The position numbers and the translations under genes were made by a program. This document shows, in pieces, positions 1 to 5,690 of a stretch of 44,601 bases of DNA (position 1 is the first letter of the stretch; each line of letters begins with the position of its first letter). A model generated the notes under the pieces. The model had not been told where the DNA came from. It did no database searches and worked only from the letters and a program-made list of their open reading frames with translations. The stretch comes from an uncultured Collinsella sp. (lineage in GTDB: Bacteria > Actinomycetota > Coriobacteriia > Coriobacteriales > Coriobacteriaceae), in the NCBI GenBank assembly GCA_959028445.1, contig CAUFRY010000014.1, forward strand, positions 1-44,601, in the 5' to 3' direction.

Positions 1-350
1 ACAAATCCAAGTTAGACCATTTCAAATGGTTCGATGTCTGCCCGGATGCGACACTTGAAGTGTCCATCCTCGCAGTATCCGGTTCTCAAGGTGCACGCCT
101 GCGCTGGTTCCCGGTTCGACCGGGCCGCGCGGCAAGGAGATATATTGCCAGACCGCGAAGCCCTGTGGGACGTCAATTCCACTCTTCACAAGTCCTACAC
201 AATACATTGCTTCCTATATAAGTCATAGAAAGGCTGGTGCAGAAATACTGCACGTATCAGATGATGACCCTTCGGTTAAGAGATATATAAAGATCGGTCA
301 CCTGTAAGTGTTTATCTACCCGCGCTTTTAGCAATGTAAACCGCGCTTCA
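1..350. other. Gene-free stretch with short palindromes
   Basis: I see no convincing gene here. Open frames on both strands have no ribosome binding site and no recognisable protein motif. The DNA has three short perfect palindromes: accatttcaaatggt (16-30), gacacttgaagtgtc (49-63) and tgcagaaatactgca (238-252). AT-rich boxes resembling -10 elements lie near 213 and 283. The first ~230 bases could hold the tail of a gene entering from the left on the plus strand (one frame is open to about 228), but its content looks non-coding. Confidence 0.4.
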
Positions 351-351
351 G

Positions 352-389
352 ATAAAAAGAGGGAGCGCCGCGCACAACGCGACGCTCCC
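352..389 (-). terminator. Terminator of the infC-rpmI-rplT operon
   Basis: On the minus strand a GC-rich stem (outer arm gggagcg at 361-367 paired with cgctccc at 383-389, extended by further CG pairs) is followed by a T-rich tail at 353-359. It lies 22 bases past the rplT stop and closes the operon. Confidence 0.85.
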
Positions 390-410
390 CTAGCGATTCA
401 AGAGAATCTA

Positions 411-770
411 TTAGGCCTCGAGAGCCTTCTTGGCGATGGTAGCCAGCTCGTTGAAGGACTCGATGTCCTCGTAAGCCATCTGAGCCAGGACCTTGCGGTC
501 GAGCTCGATGCCGGCAACCTTCAGGCCGTGCATGAACTGAGAGTAAGAGATGTCGTTCAGGCGAGCAGCAGCGTTGATACGAGTGATCCAAAGAGAACGG
601 ATCTCGCGCTTCTTGTTGCGGCGATCACGATACTGATACTGCAGGGAGTGCTGGACCTGCTCTTTAGCATGCTTGTAAGTACGCGAAGCGGCACCGTAGT
701 AACCCTTCGCACGGTGCATAACGGTACGGCGCTTCTTCTTGGCGGCAACAGCGCGCTTAATACGTGCCAT
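411..770 (-). CDS. rplT: 50S ribosomal protein L20
   Basis: Ribosomal protein L20, 119 residues, the usual length of the family. It binds 23S rRNA early in large-subunit assembly. The N-terminus MARIKRAVAAKKKRR and the conserved AKGYYGAASRTYKHAKEQV stretch are diagnostic. The basic N-terminal arm (about 1-60) and the globular C-terminal half (about 60-119) are both present. It is the last gene of infC-rpmI-rplT. In Firmicutes L20 represses this operon by binding the infC leader, so the structured leader at 1624-1783 makes L20 feedback plausible here; that is inference. Confidence 0.98.
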   Translation of the reverse strand: MARIKRAVAAKKKRRTVMHRAKGYYGAASRTYKHAKEQVQHSLQYQYRDRRNKKREIRSLWITRINAAARLNDISYSQFMHGLKVAGIELDRKVLAQMAYEDIESFNELATIAKKALEA

Positions 771-816
771 GTTCTATCAACTCCTAGACGGTAAAACGAA
801 AAACGGGAACGCGAAC

Positions 817-1008
817 TTAGGCGAGACGCGACTTGATGACCTTGCGGTCGGCAGCGGCGATCTCGGTCTCCTGACGGAAGCCACGCTTACGCTTGGTGGA
901 CTTCTTGCTCAGGATGTGGCTCTTGAAAGCCTTGGCGCGCATAAGCTTGCCGGTACCAGTCTTGCGGAAACGTTTCTTGGTGCCGCTGTGGGACTTCATC
1001 TTAGGCAT
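817..1008 (-). CDS. rpmI: 50S ribosomal protein L35
   Basis: Ribosomal protein L35, 63 residues, normal family length, very basic. The N-terminus MPKMKSHSGTKKRFRKTGTG is the classic L35 signature. An AGGAG ribosome binding site lies just upstream of the ATG at 1008. It is the middle gene of infC-rpmI-rplT, with short gaps to infC (32 bases) and rplT (46 bases), so it is almost certainly cotranscribed. Confidence 0.98.
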   Translation of the reverse strand: MPKMKSHSGTKKRFRKTGTGKLMRAKAFKSHILSKKSTKRKRGFRQETEIAAADRKVIKSRLA

Positions 1009-1040
1009 GAAATACTCCTTAATCGGTTACAGAACACTAG

Positions 1041-1595
1041 TTACTTGGTATCGCTTGCCGCTTTATCCTCATCAAAGGCGCCCTTAATCGGGGCGAGCAG
1101 CATAAGCATGTTACGGCCTTCCATTTTAGGCTTGGACTCGACCGTAGCGTAAGGCTTGAGATCCTCGGCGAGACGCTCGAGAACGTTAAGGCCCTGCTCC
1201 GGGTGAGCCATCTCACGGCCGCGGAACATGATGGTAATCTTAACGCGTGCGCCCTTCTTGAGGAAACGCAGAACGTGGCCCTTCTTGGTCTCGTAGTCGC
1301 CAACGTCGATCTTGGGTCGGAACTTCATTTCCTTGACCTCGACCTTGGACTGGTTCTTACGAGCAGCCTTGGCCTTCATGGCCTGCTGGTACTTGAACTT
1401 ACCGTAGTCCATGACCTTGCAGACCGGCGGCTCCGCGTTGGGAGCGATCTCGACCAGGTCGAGACCCTGATCGTCGGCGACGCGCTGGGCATCGCGGATG
1501 GCGAACAGGCCGAGCTGAGAGCCATCGACGCCAATCAAACGGCACGAAGATGCAGTGATCTCGTCGTTGATGCGGGTGTCATCAGACTTAGCTAT
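1041..1595 (-). CDS. infC: Translation initiation factor IF-3, probable AUA start
   Basis: IF-3 binds the 30S subunit, blocks premature 50S joining and checks the start codon. The N-domain (DTRINDEI, VDLVEIAPNAEPPVCKVMDYGKF-like core) and the C-domain (IMFRGREMAHPEQG, MLMLLAPIKG) are intact. The upstream in-frame ATG at 1608-1610 gives 189 residues, but it has no ribosome binding site of its own. Instead a strong GGAGGT (1603-1608) overlaps that ATG. The codon seven bases beyond it is ATA at 1593-1595, followed by AKSDDTRINDEI. infC is the classic gene with a non-AUG start (AUU in E. coli) because IF-3 discriminates against such codons and so controls its own synthesis. I therefore place the start at ATA (184 residues); the product identity is certain, the start is inference. 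Confidence 0.9.
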   Translation of the reverse strand: MAKSDDTRINDEITASSCRLIGVDGSQLGLFAIRDAQRVADDQGLDLVEIAPNAEPPVCKVMDYGKFKYQQAMKAKAARKNQSKVEVKEMKFRPKIDVGDYETKKGHVLRFLKKGARVKITIMFRGREMAHPEQGLNVLERLAEDLKPYATVESKPKMEGRNMLMLLAPIKGAFDEDKAASDTK

Positions 1596-1602
1596 TTTCC
1601 CT

Positions 1603-1608
1603 ACCTCC
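1603..1608 (-). promoter_or_regulatory. Shine-Dalgarno that decides the infC start
   Basis: GGAGGT on the minus strand is the only good ribosome binding site near the infC start. It overlaps the in-frame ATG at 1608-1610, so it cannot serve it, and sits seven bases before the ATA at 1593-1595. Confidence 0.7.
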
Positions 1609-1613
1609 ATTCA

Positions 1614-1648
1614 TAAAAAAATAACCCGGCGCTTCTCAGCAACCAGGT
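1614..1648 (-). terminator. Attenuator-type terminator in the infC leader
   Basis: On the minus strand ACCTGGT (1642-1648) pairs with GCCGGGT (1624-1630) using G-U wobbles. An inner GCT/AGC pair closes a GAGA tetraloop, and one T is bulged. A run of T residues follows directly (1614-1621). This is an intrinsic terminator ending only about six bases before the infC ribosome binding site, the arrangement of a transcription attenuator. In Bacillus the same operon is attenuated through L20 binding; whether L20 is the effector here is not shown. Confidence 0.75.
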
Positions 1649-1786
1649 CGTACACATAGACTTCCTCGATTTGAGGAAGAGAATCTAAGTTGTATGACCA
1701 GTCAGCTGCTCATTGGCGCCAAAAGGTGGGAACCCTCGGGTTCCTCTTTAGAGCATTGCGGGAACAACGCCTTGCGAATAATAACA
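1649..1786 (-). promoter_or_regulatory. infC operon promoter and structured leader
   Basis: An extended -10 (TG then one base then TATTAT) lies at 1778-1786 on the minus strand; I see no clear -35. The leader from about 1770 folds a GGAACC/GGTTCC hairpin (1729-1744) and a perfect seven-pair CTTCCTC/GAGGAAG hairpin (1661-1679) before the attenuator. A leader of about 160 bases for a ribosomal-protein operon suggests feedback control. Confidence 0.5.
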
Positions 1787-1812
1787 CGTACAGCGCGTTA
1801 TCACATTACGTA

Positions 1813-1879
1813 CACGAAAAAGGGGCCTTGACCCCCTTGAAGCGCAGGTGCATGTATGGTGCCCGAGGCGAGACTCGAA
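1813..1879 (-). pseudogene. Truncated tRNA-Leu 3' end with its terminator
   Basis: This repeats the last part of the intact tRNA-Leu gene and its terminator. The 31 bases at 1849-1879 are identical to 2034-2064 and cover the CCA end, the acceptor 3' strand and half of the T arm. The flanking cacgaaaaagggg...ccccc terminator (about 1813-1836) matches the one at 1995-2020. The match stops inside the T loop, so no functional tRNA can form. It may be the scar of an integration event in tRNA-Leu or the decayed second member of a tandem tRNA pair. Confidence 0.75.
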
Positions 1880-1990
1880 GGGCCTTCGCTTTGCGAAGCC
1901 CCGGGCTTCGGGCGCATGGCGCCCTCGCCACGCTCCGCTACAAACAGGCCACAGGCCTGTTTGCTTAACGCTTCGCGCGCTCACGCGAGT
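1876..1990. repeat. Palindrome-rich insert between tRNA copies
   Basis: The DNA between the two tRNA-Leu 3' ends is dense in inverted repeats: aaacaggcc/ggcctgttt around an aca loop (about 1940-1960), cttcgctttgcgaag (about 1884-1898) and gggcgc/gcgccc near 1908-1924. It has no coding sense. It looks like a REP-type or miniature element that interrupted the tRNA copy; the family is unknown to me. Confidence 0.45.
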
Positions 1991-1998
1991 TCGGCACG

Positions 1999-2020
1999 AA
2001 AAAGGGGGCCGCAACCCCCC
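1999..2020 (-). terminator. tRNA-Leu terminator
   Basis: On the minus strand GGGGG (2015-2019) pairs with CCCCC (2004-2008) and a five-T run follows (1999-2003), about 21 bases after the tRNA 3' end. Confidence 0.8.
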
Positions 2021-2041
2021 TTGAACGCTCACTTGCATGTA

Positions 2042-2128
2042 TGGTGCCCGAGGCGAGACTCGAACTCGCACGTTGTTGCCAACGGTGGATTTTGAGTCCA
2101 CTGCGTCTGCCAATTCCGCCACTCGGGC
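2042..2128 (-). tRNA. tRNA-Leu(CAA)
   Basis: An 87-base class II tRNA with encoded CCA (2042-2044). The acceptor GCCCGAG pairs with CTCGGGC with discriminator A. The anticodon arm GTGGA-CTCAAAA-TCCAC gives anticodon CAA, reading UUG. A long variable arm (CCGTTGGCAACAACGT region) is as expected for leucine tRNA. The T arm is GCGAG-TTCGAGT-CTCGC. A terminator follows. Confidence 0.97.
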
Positions 2129-2167
2129 ACGCAATGCGTGAGTTAGTTTATCACAGCTTTCTACCGA

Positions 2168-3601
2168 TTAGTCCGAAAATGGAACTTCGAGCATTTCGAT
2201 GAGTTCGACCGTGCGGAGCATCTCGCGCTGACGGCATCCGCGACCGTCGACCGAAGCCTCACCCATCTGGTTATCGTAAGGGTCCTCGCGCATGCCGTCG
2301 AAAGAGGGGTCAAACTCTGCCTGGAATCGATTGTTGGCCACCATACGCCACGGGTCGAGATTGCCAAAGTAGTGACGGCGGCGCCACTCCTCCCCCATCC
2401 TGCGAGCAGAAGATCCAAATGACACGTCGGCGTTGAGCCAACCGGTCTGCGGCGTATAGAACTCTGCCCAGTCGTGCGACCCCACCGAATCGGGCGCAAC
2501 GTACAGGCCGCTCTGCCAACGGGCAGGCACGCCCGCGATACGGCACATGGTGATAAACGTGAGCGCCATAACGCCGCAATCGCCGCGGAGCGAATGCGCG
2601 CAGTCATCGGCAATAGATCCCAAAAGCAAGTACGGCGGCTGATAGCGATAGTCGATATGCTGCGTCAGGTAATCATAGATAGCACGGGCGCGATCGAGCG
2701 GATCCTCGAGTCCGTCAACAACACCGGCCGTCAGCTGCTGCAGATACGGCGTAAATGCAATGTGTGGACGGTCCTCGGAAATATCCTCGGGCAGAGGCGC
2801 GTCCATACGCGGATGAACAGGAAGTGTGCCACCGTAGACATCACAATAAGCAGCATCGATGTGATAACGATAGGTCACCGAGAATGAGCGTTCACTCGAA
2901 GAAGACCACGAGGCGGTACGTGCCGAAGCGTTCGCGGGAGCAACAGCACCCTCCGGCGTCATGTCGAGAATCTCGACCCGAGACTGCTGACGGCAGGCAG
3001 CCGCGACGGGAAGCCAAGCGCGAACGGTCTCCCCCTCTAGAGCGCCGGGGACAGACACAGACGCTTTAAGCGTAATGACGCGAGCCAATCCGTTTTGCGA
3101 CTCCATCTCCTTGAGCATCTCGTTGCGCAGTGCAATTCCGTCCGTAGGATCGGGACGCATGCCGGGGACCTCTTTGGGATATACGCGAAGCGAATCGAGG
3201 AAGTTGTCGAGAACGAACAGCTCGCCATCGATAAAGCGCCAGTCAATACGCTTACGGTCAATCAGATCGTCAAACTGCTCCTCGGTAAACTCAGGCCACT
3301 CCTCGCGAATCATCGCAATAGCTCGATCGCGCGACACCGAAAAATGAAGCGGCGTCTCAAGCATGCGATACCGCTCGGCACGAACGCAGGCAGCAAGCGA
3401 AGGATCGGGATCTTGGGCAAGTAGGCGGTCGCAAGCCTCAATAGCCTGCGAAAGATACCCCGCGTCCTTTAAACGCAGGATCTCGGGTGGCAAGCCAATA
3501 TCTAGAAAACGGAAGTCATCATTGCAAACATCAACAGAGCAACCAACCGGCCCCTCGTCAATAACCTTCCCATCCGAAGGCAGCACATTAATAACAGCCA
3601 T
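2168..3601 (-). CDS. Transglutaminase-like domain protein
   Basis: A cytoplasmic-looking protein (no signal peptide) with a transglutaminase-like, papain-fold domain in its C-terminal half. Counting from an alternative start 12 codons upstream, the likely triad is Cys354 in RGDCGVMALT, His388 in VGSHDWAEF and Asp404 in GWLNADVSF. The first ~190 residues are helical and not recognised. This family includes peptidases and unknown enzymes, so the substrate cannot be assigned. I chose the ATG at 3601 because GGAG lies six bases upstream (3608-3611); the longer ATG at 3637 has no ribosome binding site. The gene stands alone between tRNA-Leu and the aldolase. The product is about 477 residues. Confidence 0.85.
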   Translation of the reverse strand: MAVINVLPSDGKVIDEGPVGCSVDVCNDDFRFLDIGLPPEILRLKDAGYLSQAIEACDRLLAQDPDPSLAACVRAERYRMLETPLHFSVSRDRAIAMIREEWPEFTEEQFDDLIDRKRIDWRFIDGELFVLDNFLDSLRVYPKEVPGMRPDPTDGIALRNEMLKEMESQNGLARVITLKASVSVPGALEGETVRAWLPVAAACRQQSRVEILDMTPEGAVAPANASARTASWSSSSERSFSVTYRYHIDAAYCDVYGGTLPVHPRMDAPLPEDISEDRPHIAFTPYLQQLTAGVVDGLEDPLDRARAIYDYLTQHIDYRYQPPYLLLGSIADDCAHSLRGDCGVMALTFITMCRIAGVPARWQSGLYVAPDSVGSHDWAEFYTPQTGWLNADVSFGSSARRMGEEWRRRHYFGNLDPWRMVANNRFQAEFDPSFDGMREDPYDNQMGEASVDGRGCRQREMLRTVELIEMLEVPFSD

Positions 3602-3741
3602 ACCAAACTCCAAGTCATTAGAACTCTTGAAGTCCATTGTAGCGAGATAAAAAAGAAAGCCCCAATAAAGGAACCCTCAACACCGATAAACGGTACCTAT
3701 AAAAAATGAATTCAGCCCAGTAACGCTGTAGCGAGTTAACA

Positions 3742-3835
3742 AAGGGGCCCCGTTTCCCCGGAGCTGATTCCGTCGCGCGACTTCTGGCGAAGCCAGGTGA
3801 GCGCGAGGGAAACAGCGTAGGGAAAACGGGGCCTC
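3742..3835 (-). terminator. Long inverted repeat after the aldolase gene
   Basis: Arms ggccccgtttcccc (from 3745) and gggaaaacggggcc (3820-3833) enclose further palindromes, including ctggcgaagccag (3784-3796) and gtcgcgcgac. It directly follows the aldolase stop and may end that transcript, but the T-tract (CCCCTTTG) is weak and the ~90-base size is large for a terminator. It could equally be a REP-like element. Confidence 0.5.
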
Positions 3836-3857
3836 CGACGGGAAGTTAAACCGCTAC

Positions 3858-4724
3858 TTACGCCTTGTTGACGGAGCCAAACTCCTCCATGAGCTCCTTG
3901 GTGCGGGCAACGATGTTGTCGCGACCAGGCTTGAGGAGCTTGCGGGGGTCAAAGCCCTTGCCCTGCTGATCCTTGCCAGCCTCGATATACTCGCGAACGC
4001 CCTTGGCGAAGACGAGCTGCAGATCGGTGTTGACGTTGATCTTGGAGATGCCCAGGGAGATGGCCTTCTTGATCTGATCCTCGGGGATGCCGGTGCCACC
4101 GTGCAGAACGAGGGGCAGGTCGCCGGTCTGAGCCTTGATCTCGCCCAGACGCTCGAAGGAAAGGCCAGCCCAGTCGGCAGGGTACACGCCGTGGATGTTG
4201 CCGATACCGCATGCGAGGAAGTCGACGCCCAGGTCAGCAATCTGCTTGCACTCAGCAGGATCAGCGAGCTCGCCGCTGGAGGTCACGCCGTCCTCGGTGC
4301 CGCCGATGCCGCCGACCTCGGCCTCGATGGACATACCCTTGGAGTGGGCAAGCTCAACGAGCTCCTTGGTGCGGTCGAGGTTAAGCTGGAAGGTCTCCTC
4401 GTGAGAGCCGTCATACATGATGGACGTGAAGCCGGCCTCGATGCACTTGAAGCAGTCCTCGTAAGAACCGTGATCGAGGTGAAGGGCGACGGGAACGGTA
4501 ACGCCCGTGGCCTCGACGGCAGCCTTGACCATGTCGGCGCAGACCTTGAAACCGCCCATCCACTTAGCGGCACCAGCGGTGCACTGAAGGATCAGCGGAG
4601 ACTTGGCCTCCTCGGCGGCCTGGAGAATAGCCAGGGTCCACTCGAGGTTGTTGGTGTTGAAGGCACCGAGACCGTACTTGCCGGCCTCGGCCTTCTTGAG
4701 CATGTCTTCTGCGTTGACGAGCAT
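3858..4724 (-). CDS. fba: Class II fructose-bisphosphate aldolase
   Basis: Zinc-dependent aldolase, 288 residues, cleaving fructose 1,6-bisphosphate to DHAP and glyceraldehyde 3-phosphate in glycolysis and the reverse in gluconeogenesis. Visible active-site features are HLDHGS (catalytic Asp84, zinc ligand His85), GGIGGTEDGV (139-147), His178 in GNIHGVYP, His208 in LHGGTGIP, and INVNTDL (229-235) for phosphate binding. Length and motifs match the Bacillus FbaA type rather than E. coli FbaA (about 359). An AGGAGG-like site sits upstream of the ATG at 4724, preferred over longer in-frame starts that run through the promoter. It appears monocistronic. Confidence 0.96.
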   Translation of the reverse strand: MLVNAEDMLKKAEAGKYGLGAFNTNNLEWTLAILQAAEEAKSPLILQCTAGAAKWMGGFKVCADMVKAAVEATGVTVPVALHLDHGSYEDCFKCIEAGFTSIMYDGSHEETFQLNLDRTKELVELAHSKGMSIEAEVGGIGGTEDGVTSSGELADPAECKQIADLGVDFLACGIGNIHGVYPADWAGLSFERLGEIKAQTGDLPLVLHGGTGIPEDQIKKAISLGISKINVNTDLQLVFAKGVREYIEAGKDQQGKGFDPRKLLKPGRDNIVARTKELMEEFGSVNKA

Positions 4725-4764
4725 AAAAGAAACCTCCTGTAAGGTTGCTCCGATAACGCCTGAG

Positions 4765-4792
4765 ATTTTACCACGACATACCCGAGCATAAA
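4765..4792 (-). promoter_or_regulatory. Candidate fba promoter
   Basis: On the minus strand TAAAAT (4765-4770) is preceded by TG-G (extended -10) and, 16 bases upstream, TTTATG (4787-4792). It lies about 40 bases before the fba start in a 194-base AT-richer gap. The -35 match is weak. Confidence 0.4.
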
Positions 4793-4918
4793 CGTTCGTT
4801 TGTTCACGAATACCATCCGATTGGACAAATTTTGACCGTTTGCCCCACAGAATCGACCCACTGGGGAAAATAGCTTGACGATTGAGCGGTCTTCGTGGTT
4901 CGAAAGACGGCTTCGAGC

Positions 4919-5602
4919 CTACATCTGCATAAACGGGTTCTGCATAAGTTCGCGCGCCATCGTGGTCGAATCGCCATGGCCCGTCAAGCAAACGGTATCG
5001 GGCGGAAGCATCTTGGCAAGTTTGGAGAGCGAGCGCATAATCGCCGCCTCGTCACCGCCGGAAAGATCGGTACGACCGTGGCTGCCCGGGAAAAGCGTGT
5101 CGCCCACAAAGGCGATGTTCCCCCGCTCGGTCGCGGCGAACAGGACGATGCCGCCCGGCGTATGCCCCGGCGTCTCGATCACCTGCAGGCAGACGTCGCC
5201 CACCTCGATTGTATCGCCCTCGGCAAGCAAACGCGTCGGCTCACCCGGATCGGGTGTCTCGATACCCCACATGGCGCGCTGCTCCTCGATATTTGCGCGA
5301 GGTACCGTCACGTCCTTAGCGCACAACTCATATAGCGCGCTGTCGCCAACGACAGCTCGAACCCCGGCAACCCCGCCAACATGGTCGGCATGACCGTGCG
5401 TGCAGACAGAGCCGAGTACGCGCACCTCAGGATGCGCGGTGCGGATATGCTCCACAAGACACTCGCCCTCCCACGCCGGATCGACGATTAAGCACTCGTC
5501 ATTCGAAATCACGGCGTAACTGTTGGTCTGAATGGGGCCGTTGACGAGCGCCTCAATCGAAGCCGCACCTCGGGGTGTCAGGTCCAAAGTCATATCGCCC
5601 AT
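4919..5602 (-). CDS. MBL-fold metallo-hydrolase, glyoxalase II-like
   Basis: Small single-domain metallo-beta-lactamase-fold hydrolase (227 residues) of the YcbL/glyoxalase II-like group. The metal motif THGHADH (68-74), TPGHTPGG, VGDTLFPGSHGRTD and the final TGHGDST provide the expected His/Asp ligands for two zinc ions. Such proteins hydrolyse thioesters such as S-lactoylglutathione or related thiol esters; the true substrate is unknown. The ATG at 5602 is preferred because the AGGAGG-type site (5610-5615) is seven bases upstream, whereas the ATG at 5608 is only one base from it. It lies downstream of rel but a hairpin terminator separates them. Confidence 0.9.
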   Translation of the reverse strand: MGDMTLDLTPRGAASIEALVNGPIQTNSYAVISNDECLIVDPAWEGECLVEHIRTAHPEVRVLGSVCTHGHADHVGGVAGVRAVVGDSALYELCAKDVTVPRANIEEQRAMWGIETPDPGEPTRLLAEGDTIEVGDVCLQVIETPGHTPGGIVLFAATERGNIAFVGDTLFPGSHGRTDLSGGDEAAIMRSLSKLAKMLPPDTVCLTGHGDSTTMARELMQNPFMQM

Positions 5603-5618
5603 GCGCATACCCTCCTTC

Positions 5619-5656
5619 TAAAATACGTTCAAGGCACCAAACGATGCCTCGAACGT
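5619..5656 (-). terminator. Terminator between rel and the MBL gene
   Basis: A 12-pair stem on the minus strand (5645-5656 with 5625-5636, one G-U pair), an 8-base loop, then ATTTTAG. It sits just before the MBL gene's ribosome binding site, so it could end rel transcripts or partly attenuate read-through. Confidence 0.65.
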
Positions 5657-5690
5657 AACCAATATCTATGATGCTGAGAGGCTCTCGCAC

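Noticed and set aside
1..234. Tail of a plus-strand gene entering the window
   Set aside because: One frame is open to about 228, but it is Arg/Ser-rich, lacks motifs and spans palindromes; not supported as coding.
1748..2134. A 128-codon minus-strand open frame beginning MRARVAELADAVDSK
   Set aside because: It is the known false translation of a leucine tRNA gene (ELADAxDSK) running on through the palindromic insert and the tRNA remnant.
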